From Neisseria zoodegmatis (GTDB lineage: Bacteria; Pseudomonadota; Gammaproteobacteria; Burkholderiales; Neisseriaceae), in assembly GCF_900187305.1 (NCBI RefSeq), contig NZ_LT906434.1, positions 2,480,001 through 2,544,000 of the forward strand: a stretch of DNA of 64,000 bases. The letters run 5' to 3'. This document shows, in pieces, positions 9,752-20,506 of the stretch. Every line of letters begins with the position of its first letter. Position 1 is the stretch's first letter. Below the pieces are notes generated by a model. It made no database searches and was not told the DNA's origin. It saw only the letters and a program-made list of their open reading frames with translations. The position numbers were made by a program, and so were the translations under genes.

Positions 9752-10147
9752 TTAAATACGACGTTTTTTAGGTGGACGGCAACCGTTATGAGGCAACGGG
9801 GTAACGTCAGTAATACTAGTAATTTTAAAACCAAGAGCGTTGAGCGCACGAACTGAAGATTCACGACCAGGGCCAGGACCTTTAATGCGAACCTCTAAAT
9901 TTTTAACGCCATACTCTTGGGCAACTTTACCAGCGGCCTCTGCTGCTACTTGAGCAGCAAAAGGTGTACTTTTACGTGAACCTTTAAAACCCGCACCGCC
10001 AGAGGTAGCCCAAGATAATGCATTTCCTTGACGGTCAGTAATAGTAATGATGGTATTGTTAAAAGATGCATGTACATGCACAATACCTTCACTTACGGTT
10101 TTACGTATTTTTTTACGTACACGTGAAGCTGTGTTTGCTTTAGCCAT
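9752..10147 (-). CDS. rpsK: 30S ribosomal protein S11
   Basis: This 131-residue protein of the small-subunit platform shows the conserved segments [21 protein letters not shown] and the basic C-terminus [11 protein letters not shown]. It lies 19 bases after rpsM and 18 before rpsD in the normal alpha-operon order. Confidence 0.98.
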   Translation of the reverse strand: MAKANTASRVRKKIRKTVSEGIVHVHASFNNTIITITDRQGNALSWATSGGAGFKGSRKSTPFAAQVAAEAAGKVAQEYGVKNLEVRIKGPGPGRESSVRALNALGFKITSITDVTPLPHNGCRPPKKRRI

Positions 10148-10166
10148 TAATTAAAATCCTCAAAAA

Positions 10167-10529
10167 TTATTTTTTACCGGCAATTGCTTTACGCGGACCT
10201 TTACGGGTACGGGCATTTGTACGAGTACGCTGCCCACGACAAGGCAAACCACGACGATGTCTGAAGCCACGGTAACAGCCCATGTCCATCAAGCGCTTAA
10301 TACTCATTGTCACTTCACGACGCAAATCGCCTTCAACTTCAAACTTAGAAACTTGCTCACGCAATGCTTCTAATTGCGACTCATCTAAATCTTTTACTTT
10401 GGTGCTAGGTGTAATGTTAGCAGCTTCGCAAATCAATTTAGCACGAGTAGAACCAATACCGTAAATAGCCTGAAGGCCAATTACGATATGGGCATGGTTA
10501 GGGATATTCACCCCTGCAATACGAGCCAT
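10167..10529 (-). CDS. rpsM: 30S ribosomal protein S13
   Basis: The 120-residue S13 sits in the head of the 30S subunit and contacts the P-site tRNA. It begins [10 protein letters not shown] and ends with the characteristic [19 protein letters not shown] tail. It is the first gene after a probable internal promoter (10559-10587), so rpsM-rpsK-rpsD-rpoA-rplQ can be transcribed as a separate alpha unit. Confidence 0.98.
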   Translation of the reverse strand: MARIAGVNIPNHAHIVIGLQAIYGIGSTRAKLICEAANITPSTKVKDLDESQLEALREQVSKFEVEGDLRREVTMSIKRLMDMGCYRGFRHRRGLPCRGQRTRTNARTRKGPRKAIAGKK

Positions 10530-10558
10530 ATCATTTCCTTTAAGGGCAAAATTTTGTC

Positions 10559-10587
10559 ACTATACCACAAAATCATTTTCAAGTAAA
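10559..10587 (-). promoter_or_regulatory. Probable alpha-operon promoter before rpsM
   Basis: Reading leftward, TTTACT and TATAGT are separated by 17 bases, and the -10 is preceded by TGG, forming an extended -10 (TGGTATAGT). It lies in the 63-base gap between rpmJ and rpsM. The same TGGTATAGT occurs before rplC, which supports it being a real promoter element. Confidence 0.6.
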
Positions 10588-10592
10588 AATAC

Positions 10593-10706
10593 TCAACCTT
10601 GACGTTGCTTGTGACGGGGATCAGTACAAATTACACGCACTACACGATTACGACGAATAATTTTGCAGTTACGGCAAATTTTCTTTACAGAAGGTTGTAC
10701 ACGCAT
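10593..10706 (-). CDS. rpmJ: 50S ribosomal protein L36
   Basis: This is a 37-residue gene, short and easily missed. Translation gives [20 protein letters not shown], then a strongly basic tail ending DPRHKQRQG. The zinc-binding pattern of the C+ form is complete: Cys-X2-Cys (ICRNC), then Cys and His in VICTDPRH. It lies 14 bases after infA and 63 before rpsM, the usual secY-infA-rpmJ-rpsM order. Confidence 0.96.
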   Translation of the reverse strand: MRVQPSVKKICRNCKIIRRNRVVRVICTDPRHKQRQG

Positions 10707-10720
10707 TTTATTTCCTTTCT

Positions 10721-10939
10721 TTATCTAGCTCGAAACACTATACGTGCACGAGTCAAATCATATGGAGTAAGCTCAACAGTAACTTTATCACCAGGAGAAA
10801 TACGAATATAGTGCATTCGCATTTTTCCAGAGATATGCCCTAGAACAACATGATCGTTCTCAAGCTTTACTTTAAAAGTTGCATTAGGCAAAGTTTCCAA
10901 TATCTCACCTTGCATTTGTATAGTGTCTTCTTTAGCCAT
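10721..10939 (-). CDS. infA: Translation initiation factor IF-1
   Basis: The product is a 72-residue single OB-fold (S1-type) protein beginning [19 protein letters not shown], with the conserved [16 protein letters not shown] core. IF-1 binds the 30S A site during initiation. Its position between secY and rpmJ is common in beta-proteobacteria, unlike E. coli where infA lies elsewhere. Confidence 0.98.
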   Translation of the reverse strand: MAKEDTIQMQGEILETLPNATFKVKLENDHVVLGHISGKMRMHYIRISPGDKVTVELTPYDLTRARIVFRAR

Positions 10940-10950
10940 ATTTCTTTTAT

Positions 10951-12264
10951 TTAGTGACGTGATAGTGATTTTATATCAGTTTTTTGAATCAGATGTTCGT
11001 ATTGATGAGTCATTCTATACGAAGCAATCTGGGTATTAAAATCCATTGTAACAACAACCAAAATCAACAATGAAGTTCCACCTAAATAAAAAGGTACGTT
11101 TAAAGCTGTTGTTAAAAACTCAGGAATTAAACAAATAATAGTAATATACAAGGCACCAAAAAAAGTTAAACGCAATACAACTTTCTCCAGATATCTTGAA
11201 GTTTGCTCGCCCGGCCTAATACCAGGCACAAAAGCACCGCTCTTTTTTAAATTCTCAGCCATCTCTTTTGGACTAAATACCAAAGCCGTATAAAAATAGC
11301 AAAAGAATATTATAGTGCTTGCAAACAAAACAATATAAATAGGCTGACCATGTTGTAACAAGGTAGCTAACTTACTTAACCAACCACCTGAGTCTGCTGA
11401 GCCGAACCAACCCACTAAAGTTGCAGGGAACAATATAATACTCGAAGCAAAAATAGGAGGAATCACTCCAGCCATATTTAATTTAAAAGGCATGTGAGTA
11501 CTCTGCCCTTGTACAATCCTATTCCCAAACTGGCGTTTAGCATAATGAATTGGTATTTTTCGCTGTGCACTTTCAAAATACACGACAGCATAAATTAATA
11601 TTAGTGAACCAAGCACAATAGAAATTGCCATTAGTACACTCATTGATCCCTGGTTAGTCAAGGTCAGTAACTGTGCGATAGCAGATGGAATACCAGATAC
11701 AATACCAGCAGTAATAATTAGAGAAATCCCATTACCTATACCTCGCTCAGACATCTGCTCCCCTAACCACATCAAGAACATAGTTCCAGTTACCAAGCAA
11801 ATAACAGTTGAAACATAAAACTCAAATTGGGAAGTAACTACAACATTTTGCTGATAAACAAAAGTGGCCACGCCAAAACTTTGAAGCAATGCTAAAATTA
11901 CCGTACCATAACGAGTGTATTTAGTAATGATTTTTCTTCCTGACTCACCTTCCTTTTTAAGAGCCTTCAACGAAGGAAAGATTTCAGACGCCAATTGAAC
12001 AATAATTGACGCAGAAATATAAGGCATAATCCCAATAGCAAAAATACTAAAGCGCTCCAGCGAACCTCCTGAGAACATATTTAACATACCCAAGATGCCG
12101 CTGCTTGCGCTTTCGTATAGCTTAGCTAAAGCAACTGCATCAACACCTGGTACGGGTATATGAGCACCAATACGAAATACAATTAATGCTCCAAGCAAAA
12201 ATAATAATCGCTGCTTAAGATCACCGTACTTTTTCAGTACTAATGAAGATAGTTGATTAGCCAC
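10951..12264 (-). CDS. secY: Protein translocase subunit SecY
   Basis: This 437-residue inner-membrane channel protein is the core of the Sec translocon. About ten hydrophobic segments can be followed. Typical stretches include [13 protein letters not shown] at the first helix, [14 protein letters not shown], and the cytoplasmic loop with [18 protein letters not shown]. It lies between rplO and infA as in most bacteria, with 11-13 base spacers, and is probably cotranscribed with the spc genes. Confidence 0.98.
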   Translation of the reverse strand: MANQLSSLVLKKYGDLKQRLLFLLGALIVFRIGAHIPVPGVDAVALAKLYESASSGILGMLNMFSGGSLERFSIFAIGIMPYISASIIVQLASEIFPSLKALKKEGESGRKIITKYTRYGTVILALLQSFGVATFVYQQNVVVTSQFEFYVSTVICLVTGTMFLMWLGEQMSERGIGNGISLIITAGIVSGIPSAIAQLLTLTNQGSMSVLMAISIVLGSLILIYAVVYFESAQRKIPIHYAKRQFGNRIVQGQSTHMPFKLNMAGVIPPIFASSIILFPATLVGWFGSADSGGWLSKLATLLQHGQPIYIVLFASTIIFFCYFYTALVFSPKEMAENLKKSGAFVPGIRPGEQTSRYLEKVVLRLTFFGALYITIICLIPEFLTTALNVPFYLGGTSLLILVVVTMDFNTQIASYRMTHQYEHLIQKTDIKSLSRH

Positions 12265-12277
12265 TTAAATCCAAGCC

Positions 12278-12715
12278 TTATTCTTCAATTTTTCCACCAG
12301 CAGCTTCAATCGCTGCTTTCGCACCTGCCGTAACCTTAACACCTTTTAAAACAATTGCTTTTTGAATCTCACCAGAAGCAATCACTTTAACATTTTGGGC
12401 GCGTGAATCAACCAAGCCAGCCTGTTTTAAAGTTAGCAAATCAATTACATCAACTGCAATCAATGACAACTCATTCAAACTAACTTCTGCATTTTTTGCA
12501 GTTGATAAAGATTTAAAACCACGCTTAGGCAGGCGGCGTTGCAATGGCATTTGTCCACCTTCAAAACCTACTTTATGGAACCCACCCGAACGGCTTTTTT
12601 GGCCCTTGTGACCACGCCCGCCAGTTTTGCCTAAACCACTACCAATACCACGACCCACACGTCGTTTAGAATGAGTTGAGCCTTCAGCAGGTTGAATAGT
12701 ATTTAAAAACATCAT
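12278..12715 (-). CDS. rplO: 50S ribosomal protein L15
   Basis: The 145-residue L15 shows the glycine- and arginine-rich N-terminus [20 protein letters not shown] and the [12 protein letters not shown] motif. Two Met codons stand in tandem, so the start may be 12715 or 12712. The first ATG shares one base with the rpmD stop (TAATG), indicating translational coupling. Confidence 0.97.
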   Translation of the reverse strand: MMFLNTIQPAEGSTHSKRRVGRGIGSGLGKTGGRGHKGQKSRSGGFHKVGFEGGQMPLQRRLPKRGFKSLSTAKNAEVSLNELSLIAVDVIDLLTLKQAGLVDSRAQNVKVIASGEIQKAIVLKGVKVTAGAKAAIEAAGGKIEE

Positions 12716-12900
12716 TAAGACTCCACTTTTAATAGATAGCTGATCTTATTAATCATGCCACGATTTTCAGGAGTGTCCAAAACCTCAACGGTATGTTCAC
12801 GATGACGTAAGCCTAACCCACGCGCACAAGCTCGATGAGACTGGATAGTACCAATTAAACTTTTTGCCAAAGTTACTTTAATTTTCTTTTGCTCAGTCAT
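12715..12900 (-). CDS. rpmD: 50S ribosomal protein L30
   Basis: This is a 61-residue protein starting [18 protein letters not shown]. An in-frame extension to 12927 is rejected because L30 is about 60 residues in all relatives. The ATG overlaps the rpsE stop by 8 bases, and its own stop overlaps the rplO start, so rpsE-rpmD-rplO appear translationally coupled. Confidence 0.96.
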   Translation of the reverse strand: MTEQKKIKVTLAKSLIGTIQSHRACARGLGLRHREHTVEVLDTPENRGMINKISYLLKVES

Positions 12901-13414
12901 TACTATTGGCTCCCAAAATATCTTCAACAGTCAAACCACGTTTAGCAGCAATATCAGCAGGAGTGTATAATTTTGATAAACCGTCTAAAGTAGCACGTAC
13001 AATATTGTAAGGGTTTGTAGAACCGTGTACTTTTGCAGAAATGTTATGAATACCCATTGCGTCAAATACTAAGCGCATCGGACCACCAGCTTTAACACCG
13101 CTACCCTCTTTAGCAGGCTGCATAAATACACGAGTAGCACCGTGCTTTCCGATTACTTCATGATGAATTGTGCCATTTTTCAATGGTATCTTAATCATTG
13201 AACGACGAGCTTGATCCATCGCTTTTTGCACAGCCACAGGAACTTCTTTTGATTTTCCCTTGCCCATACCAATACGGCCATCTCCATCACCAACCACAGT
13301 TAAAGCTGAAAAAGCCATGATGCGGCCACCTTTAACTACTTTTGTTACACGATTTACAGCTACCATTTTTTCAATTAAGCCGTCGCCGCGCTCTTCAATT
13401 TCATGTTTTGCCAT
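12893..13414 (-). CDS. rpsE: 30S ribosomal protein S5
   Basis: The product has 173 residues, with the N-terminal double-stranded RNA-binding domain ([20 protein letters not shown]) and a C-terminal S5 domain ([18 protein letters not shown]). S5 guards decoding fidelity and takes part in helicase activity at mRNA entry. It lies between rplR and rpmD as usual. Confidence 0.98.
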   Translation of the reverse strand: MAKHEIEERGDGLIEKMVAVNRVTKVVKGGRIMAFSALTVVGDGDGRIGMGKGKSKEVPVAVQKAMDQARRSMIKIPLKNGTIHHEVIGKHGATRVFMQPAKEGSGVKAGGPMRLVFDAMGIHNISAKVHGSTNPYNIVRATLDGLSKLYTPADIAAKRGLTVEDILGANSND

Positions 13415-13431
13415 TTGAAATCTCCAATCTT

Positions 13432-13785
13432 TTAAAAGCTTAAGCCATTTTCACGTGCAGCTTCAGCCAAAGCCTTCACGCGGCCATGATATTGAAAACC
13501 AGAACGATCAAAAGCAACTTTATCAACACCAACAGCTTTAGCTTTTTCAGCAATTCGCTTACCTACAATTGCAGCTGCTTCAATATTACCGCCTGATTTC
13601 AGGTCATTGCGCACTTCTGCCTCTAAAGTTGAAGCTTGAGCCAAAACTTTATCACCTTCAGCACTAATAACTTGTGCATAAATATGGCTGTTTGAACGGA
13701 ATACGCACAATCTAACCATTTTTAAATCTGCGATACGAGCACGTGTTTTACGAGCACGACGCAGTCGGGTTACATGTTTATTCAT
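13432..13785 (-). CDS. rplR: 50S ribosomal protein L18
   Basis: This 117-residue 5S-rRNA-binding protein starts [18 protein letters not shown]. It contains [16 protein letters not shown] and ends with the typical [23 protein letters not shown]. Spacing to rplF and rpsE is 14-17 bases. Confidence 0.98.
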   Translation of the reverse strand: MNKHVTRLRRARKTRARIADLKMVRLCVFRSNSHIYAQVISAEGDKVLAQASTLEAEVRNDLKSGGNIEAAAIVGKRIAEKAKAVGVDKVAFDRSGFQYHGRVKALAEAARENGLSF

Positions 13786-13799
13786 TAGGAAAACCTCAA

Positions 13800-14333
13800 T
13801 TATTTTTTCTTGGCTTCTTTCATTACTACTGCTTCCCCAACATAGCGAACACCTTTACCTTTATAAGGTTCAGGCGAGCGATATGCACGAATTTCCGCAG
13901 CAACTTGGCCAACAACTTGTTTATCCGCACCTGTCAAAATAATCTCTGTTTGACTCGGCGTTTGCACTGAAACACCTTCAGGCATTTCATGAACAACAGG
14001 ATGAGAAAAACCTAAAGAAAGATTTAATACCTTGCCTTGAGCTTGAGCGCGATAACCTACACCAATAAGCTGTAATTTTTTCTCAAAGCCTTCAGAAACA
14101 CCTTTAACCATATTATTAACTAAAGCGCGAACGGTACCAGACATGGCATTCGCCTGCTTACTGTCGTTCTTTGCAGCAAAAGTCAATTGACCATCGGTCA
14201 ATTCAATTGCAACATCAGCAGACAAAGGCAAGGATAACTCACCGTTTTTACCCTTAATTATAATGGAATCTGTTCCAAATTTCACTTCAACCCCAGCAGG
14301 AACAGTCACTGGATTTTTAGCTACGCGTGACAT
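13800..14333 (-). CDS. rplF: 50S ribosomal protein L6
   Basis: The 177-residue L6 has two similar alpha/beta domains. It begins [18 protein letters not shown] and carries the family signature [17 protein letters not shown] near the C-terminus, followed by a lysine-rich end. It lies between rpsH and rplR. Confidence 0.98.
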   Translation of the reverse strand: MSRVAKNPVTVPAGVEVKFGTDSIIIKGKNGELSLPLSADVAIELTDGQLTFAAKNDSKQANAMSGTVRALVNNMVKGVSEGFEKKLQLIGVGYRAQAQGKVLNLSLGFSHPVVHEMPEGVSVQTPSQTEIILTGADKQVVGQVAAEIRAYRSPEPYKGKGVRYVGEAVVMKEAKKK

Positions 14334-14349
14334 CTTAAAAATCTCCTAC

Positions 14350-14742
14350 TTAGGCAACAATACACAACAACTCACCACCAACACCTTCGGAGCGAGCTTT
14401 ACGATCTGTCATTACACCCTTAGAAGTGCTTACAATAGCAACACCCAAGCCATTCATTACGCTAGGTATTTCATTTGAGGCTTTATAAATACGCAAACCA
14501 GGACGTGATACACGCTTAATCTGCTCAATAACAGGGCGGCCTGCATAATATTTTAATTGAATTTCCAAAACAGGTTTCAAGTCATTTGAAACTGTAAAAT
14601 CTTCAATATACCCTTCTTCTTTTAATACTTTAGCAATGGCGCATTTCAATTTAGAAGAAGGCATAGAAACGGCAACTTTGTTTGCACGCTGTGCATTTCG
14701 GATACGAGTCAACATATCGGAAATAGGATCATGCATACTCAT
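14350..14742 (-). CDS. rpsH: 30S ribosomal protein S8
   Basis: This 130-residue protein begins [19 protein letters not shown] and ends in the signature [21 protein letters not shown]8 organises the central domain of 16S rRNA. In E. coli it represses the spc operon at the start of rplE; I did not identify an equivalent site here. Confidence 0.98.
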   Translation of the reverse strand: MSMHDPISDMLTRIRNAQRANKVAVSMPSSKLKCAIAKVLKEEGYIEDFTVSNDLKPVLEIQLKYYAGRPVIEQIKRVSRPGLRIYKASNEIPSVMNGLGVAIVSTSKGVMTDRKARSEGVGGELLCIVA

Positions 14743-14756
14743 AGTTATTACTCCTA

Positions 14757-15062
14757 TTACCAGCTAGCTTTAACAACACCCGGAATCTCGCCACGCATAG
14801 CAATTTCACGGATTTTAATACGACCCAAACCGAACTTACGGAAGGTCCCACGAGGACGACCTGTAAGAGCACAGCGACGACGCTGACGCACAGGCGCAGC
14901 ATTACGAGGAATTGCTTGAAGTTTCAAACGAGCCTCAAAGCGCTCTTTATCCGAAGCATTTGAATCATTAATAATAGCAAAAATAACCTCACGCTTAGCG
15001 GCATATTTTTTCGCCAGAGCAACGCGTTTTAATTCGCGATTGATAAGTGCTTTTTTAGCCAT
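14757..15062 (-). CDS. rpsN: 30S ribosomal protein S14 (zinc-independent form)
   Basis: At 101 residues this is the long, zinc-free form of S14: it begins [17 protein letters not shown] and lacks the CXXC pairs of the short form. The conserved [20 protein letters not shown] is present. It is 3 bases from rplE and 14 from rpsH, in standard spc order. Confidence 0.97.
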   Translation of the reverse strand: MAKKALINRELKRVALAKKYAAKREVIFAIINDSNASDKERFEARLKLQAIPRNAAPVRQRRRCALTGRPRGTFRKFGLGRIKIREIAMRGEIPGVVKASW

Positions 15063-15065
15063 GAA

Positions 15066-15605
15066 TTATCCTTTAAACGGAAACTTAAACAATGATAACA
15101 AAGCTTTTGCTTCCTCATCAGTCTTAGCGGTTGTTGTGATAGTAATATTCAAACCACGCAAAGCATCAATTTTGTCATATTCAATTTCCGGGAAAATGAT
15201 TTGCTCACGCACGCCCATATTGTAGTTACCGCTACCATCAAAAGATTTACCACTAACGCCCCGAAAATCACGCACACGAGGCAAAGCAATAGTAACCAAA
15301 CGATCCAAAAATTCAAACATTTGATCACGACGCAAAGTAACTTTACAACCCACTGGATAGTTATCACGAATCTTAAAACCAGCAATTGACTTACGGGCAA
15401 CAGTAACTACCGGCTTTTGACCAGCAATTTTTTCCAAATCAGCAACAGCATGTTCCATCACTTTTTTATCAGCAACAGCTTCGCCAACACCCATATTCAA
15501 CGTAATTTTCTCAATACGAGGCACTTCCATAATTGATTTATAACCAAATTGCTTCATCAATTCCGGAACCACAGTACTGTTATAAAACTCTCTCAAACGA
15601 GCCAT
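15066..15605 (-). CDS. rplE: 50S ribosomal protein L5
   Basis: This 179-residue 5S-rRNA-binding protein starts [17 protein letters not shown]. It contains [17 protein letters not shown], the family signature, and [17 protein letters not shown], which contacts the P-site tRNA loop. It lies between rplX and rpsN. Confidence 0.98.
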   Translation of the reverse strand: MARLREFYNSTVVPELMKQFGYKSIMEVPRIEKITLNMGVGEAVADKKVMEHAVADLEKIAGQKPVVTVARKSIAGFKIRDNYPVGCKVTLRRDQMFEFLDRLVTIALPRVRDFRGVSGKSFDGSGNYNMGVREQIIFPEIEYDKIDALRGLNITITTTAKTDEEAKALLSLFKFPFKG

Positions 15606-15614
15606 GTTATCTCC

Positions 15615-15938
15615 TTATGCCCCAATGATAGAGCCATTAGACTTGAAGAAGCGGACACGCTTTACCCTGCCATCGCTCTCAACCAATTTGACGCCAACAC
15701 GATCAGCTTTATTTGTTTCAGGATTGAAAACAGCAACATTAGAAATAGCCAAAGGCATATTTTTCACAACGATGCCACCCTCAATACCACGCATAGGATT
15801 CGGCTTTTGATGACGCTTAACAACGTTAACACCTTCAACAACAACCTTATCACCCAAAACCTTTACAACCTGACCTTGCTTGCCTTTATCTTTACCAGCA
15901 ATCACAATTACTTGGTCACCTTTAATAATTTTATTCAT
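15615..15938 (-). CDS. rplX: 50S ribosomal protein L24
   Basis: The 107-residue L24 has a KOW motif at its N-terminus ([21 protein letters not shown]) and the characteristic [16 protein letters not shown]. It is an assembly initiator for the large subunit. It follows rplN by 12 bases. Confidence 0.98.
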   Translation of the reverse strand: MNKIIKGDQVIVIAGKDKGKQGQVVKVLGDKVVVEGVNVVKRHQKPNPMRGIEGGIVVKNMPLAISNVAVFNPETNKADRVGVKLVESDGRVKRVRFFKSNGSIIGA

Positions 15939-15950
15939 CGCCGTTATTCC

Positions 15951-16319
15951 TTATAATACCTCAGGTGCCAATGAAACAATTTTCATAAATCGCTCCGTAC
16001 GCAGCTCACGAGTAACCGGACCAAAAATACGGGTACCTAAAGGCTCAAGCTTATTATTCAACAAAACGGCCGCATTATTATCAAATTTAATCAGTGCACC
16101 ATCAGGACGACGTACGCCTTTTGCAGTACGAACCACAACAGCATTAAATACATCACCCTTTTTCACACGACCACGCGGAGCCGCATCCTTAACTGCAACT
16201 TTAATAATGTCGCCAACCGAAGCATAACGACGTTTAGATCCGCCTAAAACCTTGATACACATTACACGACGCGCACCAGAGTTATCAGCCACATCTAAAA
16301 TGGTCTGCATTTGAATCAT
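15951..16319 (-). CDS. rplN: 50S ribosomal protein L14
   Basis: This 122-residue protein is one of the most conserved in the cluster: [20 protein letters not shown] at the start, then [18 protein letters not shown]. Upstream lies an unusual 229-base spacer instead of the short gap normally seen after rpsQ (see 16320-16548). Confidence 0.98.
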   Translation of the reverse strand: MIQMQTILDVADNSGARRVMCIKVLGGSKRRYASVGDIIKVAVKDAAPRGRVKKGDVFNAVVVRTAKGVRRPDGALIKFDNNAAVLLNNKLEPLGTRIFGPVTRELRTERFMKIVSLAPEVL

Positions 16320-16548
16320 TTTATTACCTTTTAAAAAACCAACTTAATCTACCTCTTTCAGCCAGTCCACACAATATTAGATTTTGTGCCTACTAAACTG
16401 AAACCTACATAGGTTCTAGTAAACCAGTCTTGGATCCCGAAGGGAAGAAGCTCTCAAAGAGAAGCTGAAAGATAAGAAACGAAGTTTACATGCAAATTTC
16501 CATCAATGCAAGACTTCGTTTCTTTTTTAAGCATTACTGTATTAAATT
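16320..16548 (-). other. Structured 229-base spacer between rpsQ and rplN
   Basis: No gene is visible. In the leftward transcript the spacer would hold several potential hairpins. The largest has a 12-bp stem (AAGAAACGAAGT at 16474-16485 with ACTTCGTTTCTT at 16513-16524). Smaller ones include CTCTTTGAGAG and CCCTTCGGG. All other junctions in this cluster are short or overlapping. It may hold a promoter, a processing site or a protein-binding leader for the spc genes, or be an inserted repeat. Confidence 0.5.
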
Positions 16549-16812
16549 TTAAACAGAGCGTGCTTTTTCCACCAACTCTTTAACAACCCAAGATTTAGTT
16601 TTTGACAGAGGACGAGTTTCTTCAATCACAACCACATCTCCAATGCCATATTGATTTTGCTCGTCATGAGCATGAATTTTGGTCGAGCGGCGGATAATTT
16701 TACCATACAAGGGGTGCTTTACTTTACGCTCCACCAAAACGGTTACTGTCTTATCCATTTTGTCACTAACCACTTTGCCTTGCAAAGTACGAACATTTTT
16801 TGATTCGCTCAT
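16549..16812 (-). CDS. rpsQ: 30S ribosomal protein S17
   Basis: The 87-residue OB-fold protein shows the S17 signature [18 protein letters not shown] and the segment [18 protein letters not shown]. Its start overlaps the rpmC stop by one base, so the two are probably translationally coupled. Confidence 0.98.
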   Translation of the reverse strand: MSESKNVRTLQGKVVSDKMDKTVTVLVERKVKHPLYGKIIRRSTKIHAHDEQNQYGIGDVVVIEETRPLSKTKSWVVKELVEKARSV

Positions 16813-17003
16813 TACTTAGCACCTTTTTCAGTTAAAATGGTTTTAATACGGGCAATTTCGCGACGTACTCGTTTTAATTCACTCGGTTTACCTAATTGAC
16901 CAGTAGCATTTTGCATACGCAGGCCAAACTGGGTTTTTAGCAAATCAAGCAAATCTGCGTTTAATTGCTCAACCGATTTGTCTTTTAATTCATTCGCTTT
17001 CAT
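16812..17003 (-). CDS. rpmC: 50S ribosomal protein L29
   Basis: This 63-residue helical protein near the tunnel exit begins [20 protein letters not shown] and has the signature [16 protein letters not shown]. It overlaps by a single base both rplP upstream and rpsQ downstream. Confidence 0.98.
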   Translation of the reverse strand: MKANELKDKSVEQLNADLLDLLKTQFGLRMQNATGQLGKPSELKRVRREIARIKTILTEKGAK

Positions 17004-17419
17004 TATTGACCTACCTGTCTTACTACGAATACTGTCGGAATCGGCAGTTTAGCAGAAGCAAGCTCAAACGCTTCACGAGCCAAGGCCTCTGGAACTCCAT
17101 CCATTTCATACAACATTTTACCCGGTTGGATTTCGGCAACGTAATACTCAGGAGAACCTTTACCGCCACCCATACGAACTTCTGCAGGTTTAGATGTAAT
17201 CGGTTTATCAGGAAACACTCGAATCCAAATTCGACCACCGCGCTTAATGTGACGGGTCATTGTACGACGGGCAGCCTCAATTTGGCGCGCAGTCAGACGA
17301 CCACGACCAACCGCTTTTAAGCCAAACTCACCAAAGCTTACTTTGTTTCCTCGAGTAGCAATACCGGTGTTACGGCCTTTATGCTGTTTTCGATATTTAA
17401 GTCTAGTTGGCTGCAGCAT
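17003..17419 (-). CDS. rplP: 50S ribosomal protein L16
   Basis: The 138-residue L16 starts [17 protein letters not shown] and contains the signature [20 protein letters not shown]. Its first 17 bases overlap the end of rpsC. L16 helps position aminoacyl-tRNA in the large subunit. Confidence 0.98.
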   Translation of the reverse strand: MLQPTRLKYRKQHKGRNTGIATRGNKVSFGEFGLKAVGRGRLTARQIEAARRTMTRHIKRGGRIWIRVFPDKPITSKPAEVRMGGGKGSPEYYVAEIQPGKMLYEMDGVPEALAREAFELASAKLPIPTVFVVRQVGQ

Positions 17420-18104
17420 GACGGCCTCCTACCTTTCTTTGTCTTTTTTCTTGCTCAGGTTTAGCTTGAGAAACTTTTTCGTTACCTTCGCCTGTATAAA
17501 CCCAAACTTTCAAACCCAACACACCATAGGTTGTATGAGCTTCACTGGTAGCATAATCAACATTTGCACGTAAAGTATGCAAAGGCACACGGCCTTCACG
17601 ATACCATTCGCTACGAGCAATATCGGCACCATTCAGACGGCCAGAGGTCATAATTTTGATACCTTTAGCTCCAACACGCATGGCATTTTGCATTGCACGC
17701 TTCATAGCACGGCGAAATTGAACACGCTTTTCAAGCTGTTGTGCAATACCATCAGCAATAATTTGAGCATCCAATTCAGGTTTACGAATTTCTTCAATAT
17801 TTACATGAACCGGCACACCCATCAATTTTTGCAAATCGCGTTTCAGAACTTCGATATCTTCGCCCTTTCTGCCGATCACAACACCAGGACGAGCTGAGTG
17901 AATGGTAATGCGGGCAGATTTTGCAGGACGCTCAATCACTACACGACCTACTGAGGCATTCGCCAAACGCTTACGTAAATACTCACGAACATCAATATCT
18001 TGCTTCAAAACAGTAGGGAAATCGCTACTTTTAGCAAACCATTTTGAAGACCAGTCTTTAGTTACCGCCAAGCGAAAGCCGGTAGGATTAATCTTTTGTC
18101 CCAT
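17403..18104 (-). CDS. rpsC: 30S ribosomal protein S3
   Basis: The 233-residue S3 has an N-terminal KH domain ([20 protein letters not shown]) and the C-terminal S3 domain ([20 protein letters not shown]). It sits at the mRNA entry channel. It lies between rplV and rplP. Confidence 0.98.
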   Translation of the reverse strand: MGQKINPTGFRLAVTKDWSSKWFAKSSDFPTVLKQDIDVREYLRKRLANASVGRVVIERPAKSARITIHSARPGVVIGRKGEDIEVLKRDLQKLMGVPVHVNIEEIRKPELDAQIIADGIAQQLEKRVQFRRAMKRAMQNAMRVGAKGIKIMTSGRLNGADIARSEWYREGRVPLHTLRANVDYATSEAHTTYGVLGLKVWVYTGEGNEKVSQAKPEQEKRQRKVGGRHAAAN

Positions 18105-18113
18105 AGCTTTTCC

Positions 18114-18443
18114 TTAATTACCTACTGTCACATTAATGTGACAAGTTTGTTTTTCAATGCGGTTACCACGACCTTTGGCACGAGCTTGAAAACGTTTCAA
18201 ACTCGGACCTTTGTCAACAAAAATGGTTACCACTTTTAACTTGTCAATATCAGCACCTTCGTTATGCTCTGCATTTGCAATTGCAGATTCCAGCACTTTC
18301 TTAACAAGCTCAGCGCCTTTTTTAGGGCTAAATGCCAAGATATTTAAAGCTTGGGCAACGTCTTTACCACGAATTAAATCTGCGACCAAACGAGCCTTTT
18401 GTGCAGAGATACGGGCATTTTTATGTTGTGCACTTACTCTCAT
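18114..18443 (-). CDS. rplV: 50S ribosomal protein L22
   Basis: This 109-residue protein lines the exit tunnel. It begins [20 protein letters not shown] and the tunnel hairpin region reads [20 protein letters not shown]. It follows rpsS by 8 bases. Confidence 0.98.
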   Translation of the reverse strand: MRVSAQHKNARISAQKARLVADLIRGKDVAQALNILAFSPKKGAELVKKVLESAIANAEHNEGADIDKLKVVTIFVDKGPSLKRFQARAKGRGNRIEKQTCHINVTVGN

Positions 18444-18451
18444 GATTCACC

Positions 18452-18730
18452 TTATTTCTTTTTAGCCTTTTTATCAGCCAAATGGCCTTTAAAGGTACGG
18501 GTCAATGAGAACTCACCCAATTTATGACCAACCATATTATCACTGATAAACACAGGGACATGAGTACGTCCGTTATGCACAGCGATGGTTAAACCGATAA
18601 AATCAGGCAAAATAGTAGAACGACGCGACCAGGTTTTGATCGGGCGCTTGTCATTGCTTGCACGAGCCGCATCTACTTTTTTCAGCAAATGCAGGTCTAC
18701 ATATGGACCTTTTTTCAATGAACGAGCCAT
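18452..18730 (-). CDS. rpsS: 30S ribosomal protein S19
   Basis: The 92-residue S19 begins [20 protein letters not shown] and has the signature [20 protein letters not shown]. It lies 5 bases from rplB. Confidence 0.98.
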
Positions 18731-18735
18731 ATTAA

Positions 18736-19569
18736 TTAACCTTTATTTGAGTAACGGCGGCGAACAATCATATTGTCCGTGCGTTTATTGTTACGAGTAC
18801 GGTAGCCTTTAGAAGGTGTACCCCATGGGCTAACAGGTTCGCGAGCTTCACCAGTACGTCCTTCACCACCACCATGCGGGTGATCTACAGGGTTCATTAC
18901 AACACCTCGAACAGTCGGACGAATGCCGCGCCAGCGGTTTGCACCAGCTTTACCGATTTTCTTCAGGCTTTGCTCTTCATTGCCAACTTCACCAATGGTA
19001 GCACGACAATCTACATGAATCTTGCGAACTTCACCTGAACGCAAACGTACTTGAGCATAGATTCCTTCTTTAGCCAACAGTACGGCAGATGCACCGGCAG
19101 AACGTGCAATTTGTGCACCTTTACCAGGCTTCATCTCAATACAGTGAATTGTGGTACCAACGGGAATATTACGAATAGGAAGAGTATTACCTACTTTAAT
19201 CGCAGATTCAGCGCCAGAAACCAATACCGCACCTGCTTTAATACCACGCGGAGCAATAATGTAACGACGCTCACCATCCGCATAGCATAACAATGCAATA
19301 TGCGCAGTACGGTTTGGATCGTATTCGATTCGCTCTACTTTGGCAGGGATGCCGTCTTTATTACGTTTGAAGTCTACGATACGATAATGGTGTTTATGCC
19401 CACCGCCTTTGTGACGAGTAGTAATATGACCATTATTATTGCGACCAGCAGTAGAGTTTTTCTTTTCCAGCAGTGCAGCGTATGGAGCACCTTTATGCAA
19501 ACCTTCAGTGGTTACACGAACCATGCCGCGGCGACCAGCAGAGGTTGGCTTCATTTTTACAATAGCCAT
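18736..19569 (-). CDS. rplB: 50S ribosomal protein L2
   Basis: The 277-residue L2 is essential for subunit association and peptidyl transferase organisation. It contains [20 protein letters not shown] and the C-terminal signature [13 protein letters not shown], including the conserved His near the catalytic centre. Confidence 0.98.
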
Positions 19570-19574
19570 GTCAC

Positions 19575-19895
19575 TTATTCCTTATCTGCAGCTGCAGCAG
19601 CGGCTTCCAAATCTAATTCTTGCCCGGCAGCCAAGCTTACATAAGCTTTTTTAACATCACTGCGGCGACCGATGGTACGACCGAAGCGTTTGGTTTTACC
19701 TTTAGTGGTAACAGTAGTCACAGAAGCAACTTCTACACCAAACAAAAACTCCACAGCGGCCTTAATTTCCTGTTTAGTTGCATTAGGCAATACTTTGAAA
19801 GTCATCTGATTGCGTTTTTCTGCCAACAGGTTACTTTTCTCAGAAACAACAGGAGCCAAAATCACTTGTGTTAAACGTTGTTGATTCATACCCAT
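19575..19895 (-). CDS. rplW: 50S ribosomal protein L23
   Basis: This 106-residue protein provides the exit-tunnel docking site for trigger factor and SRP. It reads [20 protein letters not shown] early on, then the [20 protein letters not shown] core. Its start lies 10 bases inside the end of rplD. Confidence 0.97.
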   Translation of the reverse strand: MGMNQQRLTQVILAPVVSEKSNLLAEKRNQMTFKVLPNATKQEIKAAVEFLFGVEVASVTTVTTKGKTKRFGRTIGRRSDVKKAYVSLAAGQELDLEAAAAAADKE

Positions 19896-20506
19896 TGCTC
19901 CTCTAACTGCGCTACTGCTTCTTTAGTGATGACTACTTTTTTGTAACGCAGCAAGCTATACGGATCAATTTGCTGAGCTTCCAAAACCAGCACATTAGGC
20001 AGGTTGCGCGACGCCAAATAAACATTTTCATCCAACTGCTTAGTTACAAACAAAACTTGCTCCAGACCCAAGCTTTTCACTTGCTCAACAAATTCTTTGG
20101 TCTTAGGCGTTTGTGCGTTAAGCGTCTCAATAACAAACAAACGTTCGTCACGAACCAACTGAGACAAAATGGTTGCCATGCCGGCACGGTACATTTTGCG
20201 GTTTACTTTTTGAGTAAAGTTCTCATCCGGTTTGTTAGGGAACGCGCGGCCACCTTTTCTCCACAGCGGAGAAGAAGTCATACCTGAACGGGCACGGCCT
20301 GTACCTTTTTGACGCCATGGTTTTTTGGTTGAGTGGTTAACTTCTGCACGTGTTTTTTGAGCACGGTTGCCTGAACGGGCATTAGCCAAAAATGCAGTAA
20401 CCAACTGATGAACCAAAGATTCATTGTATTCACGAGCAAACAATGCATCAGAAGCAGCCAAGCTGCCCGACACTTGCCCTTTAGCATCAATTACTTTTAA
20501 TTCCAT
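19886..20506 (-). CDS. rplD: 50S ribosomal protein L4
   Basis: The 206-residue L4 has the tunnel-loop sequence [20 protein letters not shown]. In gamma-proteobacteria L4 also represses the S10 operon through its leader. The rplC leader here contains two hairpins (21178-21231), but no direct evidence links them to L4. It overlaps rplC by one base and rplW by 10. Confidence 0.98.
   Translation of the reverse strand: MELKVIDAKGQVSGSLAASDALFAREYNESLVHQLVTAFLANARSGNRAQKTRAEVNHSTKKPWRQKGTGRARSGMTSSPLWRKGGRAFPNKPDENFTQKVNRKMYRAGMATILSQLVRDERLFVIETLNAQTPKTKEFVEQVKSLGLEQVLFVTKQLDENVYLASRNLPNVLVLEAQQIDPYSLLRYKKVVITKEAVAQLEEQWV

Noticed and set aside
16474..16524. Rightward intrinsic terminator between rplN and rpsQ
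   Set aside because: The stem is followed by T residues on the + strand, but no rightward gene lies upstream, so it is described as leader structure instead.
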